Positions 34,835 through 46,537 of a stretch of DNA of 56,710 nt are shown here, one piece after another (the stretch's first letter is position 1; each line of letters starts with the position of its first letter). The DNA is from Hysterium pulicare CBS 123377. Lineage: Eukaryota > Ascomycota > Dothideomycetes > Hysteriales > Hysteriaceae. The translations under genes and the position numbers were made by a program. The stretch spans positions 1 to 56,710 of the forward strand of contig AJFK01000076.1 of assembly GCA_000467715.1 (NCBI GenBank). Direction: 5' to 3'. The notes beneath the pieces were generated by a model. It saw nothing but the letters and a program-made list of their open reading frames with translations. It did no database searches and had not been told where the DNA came from.

Positions 34835-36684
34835 ATGAGCAGTATTGATTCAGCTCTAAGACATTGGGCTTTGCCCATTGCCGTTCTCCTGGTTGCCGCG
34901 TTGAGTGGGAGCTGGCATGAAATCGTCTCTCGCATCGTTCCCGAGCCATATCTCGTATGTATTGGTACTAAAGCTTCATTAAGGGATCAACTACTGAAAC
35001 AAGCTCCAGGATGAAGTATTCCATGTCCGTCAAGCTCAGGTCTACTGTTCCGGCGCGTTTCGTGAATGGGATCCCAAGATCACTACGCCTCCGGGCCTGT
35101 GAGAACACCTGTCCACCCTTCTGAGCCTCCAATTGACCATTTTGCAGATATTTGGTATCATACATTATCTACCGCCTTACATATCGCTGCGACATTACCA
35201 TACTGCGAAGTCTGAATGCCGGAGCCATTTGCGTTATTTGCCTCCTATCATATGACATTCTGCGCAACCTCCGCAAAGCAAACGGCAACGCGGCACCACA
35301 GAGAATCAACAATGTGCAAACTGTCTTGTTCAATGCTCACTCTGCTTTGAACATCAGTCTATTTCCCCCTCTTTTCTTTTTCTCTGGTCTGTATTATACA
35401 GATGTCGTATCGACTCTCTGCGTGCTGCAAAGCTACAACGTTCTATTGCAGTGGCATAATGGAACGGCCTCCTATGCTACTTCCGCGCTGAAGGCTGTCT
35501 TGGTTGGCATCGTTGCTCTCCTTTTCCGACAAACGAACATCTTTTGGGTTGCAGTATTTCCTGCAGGCCTTGCTGTCATTCATACCTTGAAAAAGACGAG
35601 CCTGAACTTGCAGCGATCTGTGAAGAGTTTAAGTATGGTAGATGACCTAAAAGACTCTTGGGATAAAGGAGCTGTGATTGATTACTCAGTTCATGAAGCG
35701 GGTCTGAAAGGTAACCTCCTAGGCAATCCAACTCAATTAAACACCATGCTGATATTCAAAGACTACGTAACAATGCTGTTTTCAGCTGCTCTTGGAGCCA
35801 TTCAAAGACCTTTTTCAGTTCTCCGAGTCATTGTACCCCACCTGCTGCTCCTCGGTGCATTTGGCGGCTTCGTAGCTTGGAATGGGGGCGTGGTTCTCGG
35901 TGATAAATCAAACCACGTTGCCACGCTTCACTTCCCACAAATGCTGTACGTCTGGCCGTATATCCTCTTTTTCTCTTTTCCACTCGTTTTATTCCCCTTG
36001 GTTGGTCCAATCATCGATATGCTCCCAGATAGCAAGATGAAAAGCTTCCTTCAAAATCACCTGGTTGGCTCGACTCGTATCCGATCTCCGCGTATGATGT
36101 CCATCATCCTTTTTATCGTTCTCGGCATCGCGGCTGTACAATTGAATACTATCGTTCACCCGTTCACGTTGGCGGACAATCGGCATTACGTCTTCTACGT
36201 CTTCCGCATCTTGCGTCGACACCCATCAGTTAAGTATTTCGCCGTACCTGCATACGTCGCGTGTGGATGGTTCGCAATTCAAACTCTCGGAACGAAACCA
36301 TCTTCTGGGCAGGGTCAAGCGAACACCAGTCGCGGTGGAAACAGAAACCCACCAGCGAGAGAAGACAAGGACAACCAATCCTGTCAAATCAGCTTCATTA
36401 TCGTCTGGGTGGCCACGACAGCTTTATCTGTGGTGACCGCTCCGCTAGTCGAGCCACGCTACTTTATCATTCCCTGGGTCATGTGGCGACTGCATGTACC
36501 GAGTGTTGCCGCCTCACCGCGCGGAAAATCGACTTCGAATGGGCTGTGGCAGGGTTATGACTTGCGTTTGTTATTGGAGACAGTATGGCTGCTGTCCGTC
36601 AATGCGGCTACTGCCTACATGTTCTTATATCGCGGATTCTCTTGGCCACAGGAACCGGGGAAAATACAGCGATTCATGTGGTGA
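34835..36684 (+). CDS. Dolichyl-phosphate-glucose alpha-1,2-glucosyltransferase Alg10/Die2
   Basis: Three exons (34835-34954, 35010-35098, 35148-36684) with introns of 55 and 49 bp give 581 residues. After a first membrane segment ([14 protein letters not shown]) comes the luminal signature [20 protein letters not shown], continuing [15 protein letters not shown] across intron 2, then [15 protein letters not shown] and, near the end, [19 protein letters not shown]. Many hydrophobic stretches fit a multi-pass ER membrane protein. Alg10 adds the third and last glucose to the dolichol-linked oligosaccharide before transfer to proteins. Length is close to that of fungal homologues, and every junction restores a conserved phrase, so the structure is well supported. 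Confidence 0.95.
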
Positions 36685-37423
36685 TTGAATTATACGTTGG
36701 TTTTATGAAGGAACAAGACTTTTAGACGGTCCTTTCCCGAAAGTGAGGCGGTGCCGGCCTGTGTGATCGAATAGTTGACGTTGGGGCGGCCTCTTACAGC
36801 ACACGACAGGCTCCGGTGTAGGCGAAGGACATGGTTGCCTAGAGGGACGACTACGTGGCCATATTCACAACTAGGGCTACCTTGCAACAGTTATTGCTGA
36901 CAAGAGCTTTTGATTCCTGAACGTCGCTTTTATGGTCAGAAGAAGAAAGGTATGCGGCTTCTATTGAGATATCGTGATAAGATGACAATGAGGTCAAGAG
37001 GCATAGTTGGGCTTGGCGCCGCTTTTCTGAAATGGGAACGCTTCGCGAAAACAGACTGCCACATTGCTGTTGAACGACCATCGTCCGTGATTCACCGGCT
37101 TCAGAGCCAGGCATAAACTAGCTCTTTTGGATCCGTCAGGCTCTCACAAGGGCGAAAAGATGGGTGAAATGGGCGAAATGGGCGAGGGAGCCTCAGTCCA
37201 CATCAATAGGCTTAGCAGTGCAGCACGAAAGAAATTGGAGCCGATGCCCAAACCCTTCAACAGATATTTTCCCACAGACTTCTTTCCTTCTGTTTCCTCA
37301 GGACGCTTTCCGGTCAGTTTTGCACCCTGTCCTCGACTCCAGCTTCGCACACGGCTTGCCTAAACCTCAGCCTCGCACGTGCCCTGAGGCTTGGCGACTT
37401 GACTGTCGTGAAAAGTGAGAAGG
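36685..37423. other. Intergenic region upstream of the zinc-finger/kinase gene
   Basis: Both neighbours are on the + strand. This holds the alg10 terminator and the promoter of the next gene. A short tandem phrase GGGTGAAATGGGCGAAATGG is visible near 37162. I see no gene. Confidence 0.5.
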
Positions 37424-40400
37424 ATGGACCCGTCCTTTTATAGCAGCAGGAGAACCCGCTTAGGCAACAATGTGAGCCAGCAAGGTCAAGGCACTCATGG
37501 TCTGATTTCGGTTCCGAACAGAGCGCTCGACAGGACTCAACCACACACTCCGCCCTCTTTTACCATAGCCCACTATGAGACCCCCAACAACTATTCCGCT
37601 AGCGGCCCTGAGTTCGGAAATTTCGACGTATCCGACACCTTTCCCCATTGGCAGCTTTATACAGGAGTTCCTGATCAGACAGTGAATGACCAAATCCGCC
37701 AGGTAAGATACTTTGGACATTTGGACTACTCCTCCTGCTTTCTCTCGACCCGCCAAGAGTCACGTAGAGCAGCTCAGTGCCCCACCATAATTGGTCAATA
37801 ACAAGGCATATTTGGAAAATTCTCGGCCCCCATGACCTACCCCAGCCTTGTCGTCCTGGTTGATCTTATAAACTAATGGTGTCCATAGGCGACTACTTCT
37901 ACGAGCTCCAATGACTCTGCTTACTGGTCATACCCATCATCAACCCAAAGATCTAACGGTATTGAAGGTACAGAGCTCGTCCACTCCAGTCTCTACCATT
38001 ACCCCTACAGATCCCTCAACCCTCCGTCATACATGTCAATGGATCCTGCTACACCAAATTACACGAGCCCCGAGGAACAGCAACTCATTAATGGCTCATT
38101 CTTTAGTCCAATGACTCAGCAGAGACTGCACCGAGATGCTTTGTTGGAAACCCCATCACATAAAAGAAGTCGGGATTCACGTTTTCTGGATACTTTGGAT
38201 TCCATTGAGCAGTCCCAACCCGCTGCTAAGGTCCATAGGGGATCAAAACGCCCCTCTGCGAATTATCTCAACATCCAAAGGAATGATTCTAGTTTCGAAA
38301 ACTCTTACGCCGGTCCTCAAAGTCACAATAATGCTCTTCAACCCCTCATGCCTCCATTCACTCAATCTATCGTGCCTGGGCAACTGGCAGATACAGGGCC
38401 GAGAACAGCGAAGGTTTTGAAGAAGCACAAGAAGGTAATACGAAATTGGTATCATCACTTTGCCGAAGGCAAGGATATTGCTTCCCTGAAACCGGAGGTA
38501 GAGTTATTGGCCAGTCTAATTAAATTACCTCCGGAGACCGTTCACCAATGGATCCATGGATACCTAATATCTTCAGACGTGAGTCCAAGGGTTCATCGGA
38601 CTCCAAATACCAGGCTATCGCGCGGACACTCTTCTCAGACCAGACCAGATATAGCAGCCGCTATAGCACGTCATAATTATCATCTTTCACAAGACGTACT
38701 CAATCAAGTGCAGAAATACGTACGAGGCTGCCAAAGGTTTCGCTCTGGTACAGATGGTCGACGAACGGTCAACACGGGACGGTACAAATGTACAATTGGC
38801 TGCAATTATTGTACTAATCGTCCATTTGACTGGAAGCGTCACGAGGAAACTCACCAACCGCAAGATCTCTGGCTATGCTCAGTCTGCCAGAGTAAGGGAC
38901 TGTTACATCCATTTTTAGATAAACGAAAAGATAAAATGTTAAAACACGCGAAAGAGACTAGAGAGCACGACGGGCCGGATGATATTGTCGAAGAGTCAAA
39001 ATTAGAGTATAACGCACCATTTGATACCCAGTGCCCATACTGCGAAGAGACGTTCGAATCTTGGGACCAAAGGTGTAAACACATCATCAAGCATTTCGAC
39101 AAAGGAGACGAAGGCCAATCTCGTGCCGCGAGCGAATCCGTTGATAATTCGAAATTAGAAGACTCAGAAGAAGACTCAGAAGAAGACTCTGACGATGCGC
39201 GACACACGTCAGACTCTGACGAAAGCTCAGGCGACGACGACGATGATGATGCTCCTGATGGAGGCGCGAACAGAGATGCTACTGGAGGATCAGGGGGAGG
39301 ATCTGGAAATGTATATGGCGATCGCTCTCCATATCGAGGCGTTACAAATGCGAGCAGCAGCCAGTTCTACTCTGGAGGCGATCAAACTTACGGATCGTTT
39401 TCGGGTACGAGCTATGCGGCATCTCCGTCTACTGCGGCTACATCATTAACAACAGACTCGAACTTGAATAGGATGGGCGCACCAGCTGGGTCGTGCACGA
39501 GTGCCCCTGGAAACAGCTCATTATCGTTCCTTGTCAGGAAAAGGCCTAGATCGCAGAGTATATCAATGATTTCCCCGGGAAAAACAAAGTAAGTGCATGT
39601 GTCAAGTTAATATTGATTTGCCGTTGACATAGTAAATAGAGCCGTGAAGCAGCATATTGATACCATCGGGAAGATTGAGACGGCTCTTAACCACGAAACC
39701 CAGCTTCACCGAGTCAATCTCTCGTCAACATACCTGGGAATTGGAGCCCATGGGTATGTGGACATGGTGCAACAGTACTTTACTGGACGAGTATATGCGC
39801 GCAAGAGATGCAGGACTCCATCATTTCCTCATGAGGTGGCAATCCTGAAGAGGTTGCACCATCCGCACATTGTCGAGTTCATTGCCGCGTATACACAAAA
39901 CGCCTGCTTAAGTCTCATCATGAGCCCAGTTGCCCACGCGACTTTGAAGGACTTCTTGGACGTTTACAAGGCCCCAGAGCAGAATCACTCTTCAATTCAC
40001 AAGTGGATTGGCTGTTTATCTTCTGCACTTGCGTACATGCATTCCAGTCGAATCCGCCACGCCGACATTAAGCCTCAAAACATCTTGGTACGGGACAATG
40101 ATATCTTCATCAGCGATTTCGGCATTTCCAGAGTTGTCTCCGAGCCTGATTCGACTTCTTCCAGCATCAGCCCTATGACACCATTGTATGCTGCTTTCGA
40201 GATTGCAGAACGCAAGCCGCATGGCAGAAAGGCCGATATCTTCTCTTTTGGATGCGTCGTCATCGAAATGCTTACTGTCGTCCAAGGCAGGAATGTCAGT
40301 GAATTCCATCGACACCTGGGCTTTTCGAAGTCCAAATACGGGAGTCAGCAAACTCCGGCGTACTACAAGGAGCGCATAAGTCTTCTTTCTTGGATCTCGC

Positions 40401-42383
40401 TAATGCGAAAGTCTGCGCCAAAGCTCACAGAGCGTTTGTGGGATATCTGCGCATCGATGGTGGAGAATAATGTTGATCTTCGGCCGTCAGCAATTATCTT
40501 GCTCGCAGAGGTTCGTCAGGCTTTACAAATTCACAAACCTGAGCGCTGTTCCGATTGCATGGCAACCTCCATCCGCACAGATCGAGGCAATGTTGGGGAG
40601 AAGAGGCAGCCCGATCTCTTCGCTAGGGCAATCACGTACCCGGACCAAGATCCTACCAAGCACCACTCGCCATCTCCACGCATGGTTGATTGCGATGAGT
40701 CCTTGGAGGAAGAAGCGCTTTCTTTTGCGAAGTCGCCAGACTTCGTGCGAAGACAGCCCGATGAGCTACAGTCATCTACACAGACTCGTATTGTCAAAGC
40801 ATGGGAATCTTCCTCGAAATGTACTTGCGCTTGCACCCGGAAGCAGAAGAAGACGAATTACCTCGCCGATCTTGCCGATATCCTTGCCGAATATGAAGAA
40901 TGTGAAGACGAATATCCAAGCTTGTGCATTCCAAACTTAGCTTTCGGCTACACGATACTCCACTCTCCACCAGCTTACGATGGATTTGTACGTCCCGTGA
41001 CGATTATCTCGGTCAACTACGGCCCGATGAGGCTCCTTGAGGCTCAAGAACAGATGCCTCCGCGGGACACAAGCGACACATCTCTGTTATCAATCCAGGT
41101 AGAACGCATTTCAATTAAGGCTCAAGGCTTTCACTAACTCAAAATAGGACCAAGACGGAAGATTCGGATGCGCTTTTCTCTTGGAAGGCTTGGCGGATGG
41201 ACCACACGACGAGTCTTCACTCACGCTTCAACGTCAATCTAGCCTCTTACCTAAGAGATCATGTCACATGTGCAGTACTCCATTCGCAGCTCCACGTCTC
41301 CAACTCTGTCGGTTCTGCAGACATACCTGCTGCGAAAAATGCCCAACTGCTCCGAACAACCGTTGCCAACGTGAGCCTCATAAGGCAAATCTTGATCTTC
41401 TCGCATCGATTGGCAGCCATCTTGGCCCACCTGCGTATTCCTTGCACAAAGCCGAGCATAGTTCTTCACATGCTCTCGATAGTCTCCCTACCGGTGACAT
41501 AGTCCCAGACGTAGAAACGGATGAAACGGTATATGATATGGTCATTGCCCAGAACCAGAGCCTTGGCGATCATCCCGGAGAAAGATTTATACAAGACCTG
41601 CCCTCCACTTTCGATCGAATTCAAGCGCCAATTCACAATTACAATCATAAGTGGTGGCATCCTCGCTTATCCATCTCATCTGCAGTACGATCTCATTCTC
41701 CACGTACTTCATCGGAAGGTCGAGATTCTATATCGGAACACCCACATAACAAGAGACTCAAACTTGGTTCGGAAGGAGACTCTGAGTTCGACAGACCTGT
41801 ACAAGCTCAATCTCACTGTCACTCGAGGTTGAGGATTGATCGCCAACGCATTTCAGGCCGAAGCAAGCAAAGCGTAAGGAGGAAAGGCGCAATCGAAATG
41901 AGAAAGACCAAGCAAACCACCATCGATCCTCAAGATCTAGCGTCAAGGCTAGAGAATGTGGAGAGACAACGACCACATTCTGCTACAGTAGATTCGAGCA
42001 CGCCAGAGCTCCCACACATGCAGAAATCCAAATCAACCGACGGAAGCGAAGTTATCTCGAGATGGCCAAGTCTTCGAAAGAGGCGAGCCACCTCGACCTC
42101 CACCCCCCAAAGTAACCCAGTCCTCAGACTTCCAGACATTCGGACAATCCCATCGATCTCGACGGCGCCCGAGACGTTGCAAGCTCAGGGCGAGTTCGAC
42201 AAACCTGAGCCACACCATGTTCGAAGGAAGAGCTCCGAGAGTACGCGGTCACAAGACAAGCAATTCCAATATTATGGGAGGCATGCGAATAGCTGGCTTT
42301 TCAATGACTTCAGCGTCACGGATAATGCGAAGAAGGTTTTTAAGTTCCTTGGTGGTGGGAAGGATGGCACTGATGAGACTTGA
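37424..42383 (+). CDS. Homeodomain-like, C2H2 zinc-finger and protein-kinase fusion protein
   Basis: Four exons (37424-37702, 37889-39588, 39640-41098, 41148-42383) with introns of 186, 51 and 49 bp give 1557 residues. Residues about 274-314 (VIRNWYHHFAEGK, LASLIKLPPETVHQWI) resemble a homeodomain-type helix-turn-helix. C2H2-like fingers follow (GRYKCTIGCNYC, DWKRHEETH at about 391; CPYCEETF, RCKHIIKH at about 473), then an acidic Ser/Asp/Gly linker. The kinase domain spans about 687-953: loop GIGAHGYV, lysine in VYARKR, glutamate in HEVAILKRLHHPHIV, catalytic HADIKPQNIL (Arg of HRD replaced by Ala), SDFGIS, AAFE in place of APE, and DIFSFGCVV. A Cys-rich cluster (CHMC, CRFC, CCEKC) lies at about 1183. 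This suggests a nuclear or DNA-linked kinase; the substrate is unknown. The intron at 39589-39639 joins the finger and kinase halves in frame; reading across it without splicing gives a stop. Confidence 0.8.
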
Positions 42384-43151
42384 GGATGGGGAGGAAGCGT
42401 AGGATGGGAGATTATGGTCATGTCACTTTCACCGCATTTTGCATAGGGCTTTGGCGTTTTGGGGTTTCGGATTTCAACGATATCTCATTGGGCTTGGCAT
42501 ACTGTTCGTCCTCACGGATCACGAGCAACGTTTTCATTTGTTCAGGATTGTGATACCTGCAGTAATTTACTTTCCAGGTTTTCACCTCTGGCATTATGCT
42601 GAATGTATTTTTCGGTGTGTTGATGAAGGATGCATCCTTTGTAATGTACCATCTAGTTGGCCGCGTTGGCTTACCTCTGCTTTCCGGAATGCATAAGCTG
42701 GCAACAGCAATCGGTCGCCAATTCCATATCCACGACCTCTGCCCCTCATCTATATCCAGAAATGCATGCATTTTAATGTGACATGGCTACGTCTCACCCG
42801 CCAAGCCGCGTCAAACCCTGAATCTCATAGAGCTCAACCGATTCCCGAGATCAGCCCTATGCGCTCTTTCAAAAGAGTCAACACGCTCTCTTAGTCTCTA
42901 AGCACCCGCCACACGCGACCATCTCTTGATGTTCTTCCAACCCCATTCTTCAGCCCTACTCCCAAGCATGTCCCAAGTCCGCTCGTCTCCCAATACTACT
43001 CTAAATTCCCTCATCGCCTAAGCAGCACTTGTACCAGGCTTTCATTCGACAAAAAGATACACTATGCCTTCTAGGACAACTGAAACACCCTCTCCTCACT
43101 CTTTACCGGCTTCTTCGCCATCACGTGTCTCTTCAAGAAGCGTGTTGTTTT
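42384..43151. other. Intergenic region before the tRNA-like element
   Basis: Terminator region of the zinc-finger/kinase gene. Open frames on both strands at 42418-42771 overlap each other and show no recognisable features. Confidence 0.5.
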
Positions 43152-43229
43152 GGCCGGCGCGCAGGAATCGAACCTGGGTCTCCTTGTCGTAATCAACAAT
43201 AAGGTATTCTACCACTAGACTACACCGAC
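43152..43229 (-). tRNA. tRNA-like gene or tRNA pseudogene, anticodon uncertain
   Basis: On the minus strand a polymerase III A box (TAGTCTAGTGGTAG) and B box (GGTTCGATTCC) are spaced as in a tRNA. The ends GTCGGTG and CGCCGGC can pair over 7 bp with two G-T pairs. However, the T stem has a mismatch or an extra base, and the anticodon arm is 23 nt instead of 17. That fits a short intron with loop TTGTTGA (GTT, Asn) but leaves an A-C mismatch in the stem. It is either an unusual intron-bearing tRNA or a decaying copy. Confidence 0.6.
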
Positions 43230-46056
43230 TTGCTTGTATGATGCTTTGTTTGGCATGAAGAGATGTATGATGGGAAGCAGGCTAAGAGCTGGGAGTGTCG
43301 GAATTGGGTGGTATGGATTGTGTAGCGATGTATCTGCCGAAGCAGTGGTAGTGTTCTGTGCTGTTGGGTTGGGCTTGTCGGGTTCGACGATGCTGTATAT
43401 GCCCTTGGCTCGGGTGCTATTTATTTCATATGTCGGTTCGGGAATAGTTCTCCCTGCCTTCGTTTGTGCATGTTGTTGCTCCGTTTGAAGAGTGTCCGTG
43501 GACCGCGAGAGTCCTTCCAAGGCGGTTAACGAGAAGCGTGTTGGAGGTAGGAGGCTTGAAAACTAGATCAGTCAGCTTAGGGTTTGGAATTCGAAGGTTC
43601 GGGGTTGCGAGGTCTATTCGGTTCCTGCTTTACCAGATGGTAAGTAGTAACCATTCGTTCGTTTGTTCAACTCCCTGCTCCGCTAAAGCTGCTAAAAACC
43701 CCCAATGTCAGATTTGCCTAGAAGAGGGCGAATCCTGCTTAACAGCTAAAAATATGGCAAAGATCTTGACCAGAGCTAGTTTTGTTCGAAAGTCGAAGTG
43801 TTCTGCGGTTGGACATCCTCGTTAGCGTTTTAAGGACGCTGTGGAATTCAACGGGATCTTTAGGAACATACAGATTTACATGCCGATACTAGAAGGACGT
43901 GGGTTCGATGGTTCTTATGATAATTGAGCTGCTACCTGCATGCGTAGGGTGTTGAGTCTGCTTGTCATCGTGACTGAATGATGAGGCCATAGTTATCAAA
44001 TCCGAACGTGGATAAGCTATCATGGTTGAATCTAGTCATCAGTCGGGTATCATGCTTGCATGTACTCGCAGAACATACCTAGTCGTGGTTTGTAGACTCC
44101 AAAGGTACCAATGTCTCACGAAGATTATGTGGTAAAGCTTGGATAATTGCTGACGCGAATGGGCCGAGCTGAAACAAGGATATTGGTACCCATGAAGTCA
44201 ACGTAATTGTAATATTATTCCTTGACGTTCCGAGAGCCTCCAACCAGCACTGTCGGCTCTTAATAAGTACCAGCCCTTTCCACATGTCTTTCCAGTCTCT
44301 GTCTTTGTACAACGAGATCGCGTATAGCATGCATTGTTGAGGTAGACTTATACTAGGAAGGATGGTTGATTGAGAGGTAGAACCTGCAGAAGTTGTGAGT
44401 CCATAAGTATGGTATTGTGCCTGTTCAGCAATTTCAACTGCCAGGACTCGTTGCATATACCTTTTGAGAACAGAGTCTTATAAGCGTACCGTGAACTCTC
44501 CGGTCTTTCCCTACGAGGTCGGGTATAGTAGAGCCTTTGGTATTTGGTGTAGTTCTCCGCGTTCCAATGGCTCCTGTTTCCCACTTGCATTCTCAGCGTT
44601 AGGTTTGTCTTGTTCCAACCAGATTACGTCCTTGTCGCTGGTTCGGCCCACAATCGATTTCGTGTGGCAAGAATGATTCGTGACAGGTAGCCAACTCCAA
44701 AGAGGCCGAAAGGGGGTATGTGCTGCTGCTTCCTGTGCAGAACCTGTCGGTAGAATATCAGTAGCTAGAAATAGCCCATTCGGACACTTCTCCTTTGTCT
44801 AAGCCCTTCGAAGAGATACCGCAGATCTCACCCGGCAACTGCGGTATCCCCTGAGCAAGCAGTCGCGTGTGAATGCATTGTAGCGATCGAGGAGCAGGTT
44901 GTGGTAGTGTCAAAGTCCAATGGAGAGCGGAAAAGGATAGGTAAAGAAGGAGACTGCACGGAGGAGATGGTCTAAGGTCACTATGCGCAGTAGGTCAGTA
45001 CCTTCTCGGGCGAGTTGTTCGAAACCGCGTCGCAAAGGCCATCGCTGCTTTGCTCCTCTCCAAGACTCCGGAATGGGGCAGCATTCTCGCCGCGCGATGA
45101 GTTGTTCTCTCAGTCAACCGTGTAGATGGAAGTGCGGCTCCGGATGCAGCGCAAGGTGCAGAAGGCTGTTGAAAGCCTTCTGTTGGATGTCGTCGCGTCT
45201 TAAAGAACGGAGGGTGGTGCAGCTCTGAGAGACTACTGCTGAACACTAGGAGTCCGCGAAATTCTGTCCAGCGTCAGAATCAGGGGCATCACTTGCCTGC
45301 TGCCACAGGCCCTCTAAGGGTAACCGGGATGCTCCTTCTGACCTGCTAATCGTAAGGAGTTGGGGCAGGTGGTGAGAATCATTGCGCGGGCCATGGTGTT
45401 GTTGCGGCATTGCCCCCGGTCGGGGTTGTAGTTGGGAAAGTGTGCTGGCTCAGTGCCTCGCTATTGTTGAGTTGCTCTGGCGCACGTAAGTCATCTAGAC
45501 TGGAAGTCCGCTGCACTTCTCTGTCACCCGCGGCCAAATTGTGAAGCTCTAGGGTATACCGCTAGGCTTGCAGCAAAGCATCCTACAATGCAAGCAGGGC
45601 TTCAAAGCTATGGAGGAAGGCATCATGTTCTATTTGCACTTCGACCCTGCCAAAGAAAGGCTGCTTGGCGGACACACTGGGCTGCATCAAAGACCTTGCT
45701 TCACGTAGAAGTCTTCCTGTATAACACTGGCAAAAGGGGGTCAGCCTGGCATGGGCAATTCACACTGCATTCATTCAAAGACCTAAGAAAGGGACGGGAT
45801 GCACTGAATTAGATAGAGAACAGAGAATATAAGAGCGTGTAGAGGACGTTACTAAGCGAATCAGCGTTGCTGCGTAGCCCGCCTGGTGAATCTGGGCAGG
45901 AACCTCGCGCGGTTTGATGTTGAAGGTCGTGTCTGCCCTGTTCACCCTCCCTCCCACAACCAACAAACTCGACATTCTTTATCGATCTCGACCACATTCT
46001 TTTTGGGACAATCATTTAACGAATATCGTATATCAAGAAGGGGGTTTGGTAGCAAG
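43230..46056. other. Gene-poor interval
   Basis: No gene that I can defend. A 125-codon minus-strand frame with an ATG (44456-44079) has a balanced composition (phrase SLYKDRDWKDMWKGLVLIKS) but no recognised motif and no clear neighbouring exon. A 9-bp hairpin (CAGAAGGCT, 6-base loop, AGCCTTCTG) is at 45159-45182. The last 150 bases are pyrimidine-rich, like a leader of the gene at 46057. Confidence 0.45.
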
Positions 46057-46537
46057 ATGTCCGGAGACGACCGGTGAGTGATGCCCCCTTCTTGTTGTTT
46101 TTGCTCTGTTTTCGCGTTTCGCCACCTGGATCTGGCCGGTAGAGGATCAAGCTACATCTGCCAACCGGCATTGGAGCAACTACACTTGGATCTGGACCAA
46201 TGGATACCCATATCTTCATGCCGTTTGATTGAAGGGTCAACTGGGAAGAGGTAGAAGTGAGACAGAGCCTCATCGGGCACTTCCTTGCAAAACAAGCTCG
46301 AGGTGAGTTTCGGCCAACTACCACAGTCGAACGGATTATTCGCTAACAGTAACAGAGCTTGAGAAGAACCAGATGAGCTACATCCATCTCTTGCTCGTGT
46401 GCAGACTCGGTGCGAGTAGAGGCTTCTCTGAGTAGACGCTTTGGGAGGTTGAGCTGGAGGTAAGTCATACCACGTCGACAACCAAGCCTTATTGATGACA
46501 TTACTGACGACGACAGACCTTTATAATCTCTCTGTAG
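46057..46537 (+). pseudogene. Small gene of unknown family with intact introns but two in-frame stops
   Basis: The ATG at 46057 follows a CT-rich leader. Exons 46057-46073, 46145-46302, 46356-46459 and 46517-46537 join through GT-AG introns of 71, 53 and 57 bp that all keep one frame. The product begins MSGDDRIKLHLPTGIGATTL and continues with DTHIFMPFD. It meets TGA (46231-46233), resumes with NWEEVEVRQSLIGHFLAKQ and ELEKNQMSYIHLLLVCRLGA, meets TAG (46431-46433), resumes TLWEVELE and ends. Both stops are one C-to-T change from a sense codon (CGA, CAG). The consistent introns suggest a gene that worked until recently. Recoding cannot be excluded. I do not recognise the family. Confidence 0.42.

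Noticed and set aside
37854-37870. TCCTGGTTGATCTTAT resembling the start of small-subunit rRNA
   Set aside because: The match stops after about 11 bases and lies inside an intron of the zinc-finger/kinase gene.
44079-44456. 125-codon minus-strand ORF
   Set aside because: Composition is plausible, but there is no family, no partner exon and no promoter signal, so it was not called as a gene.
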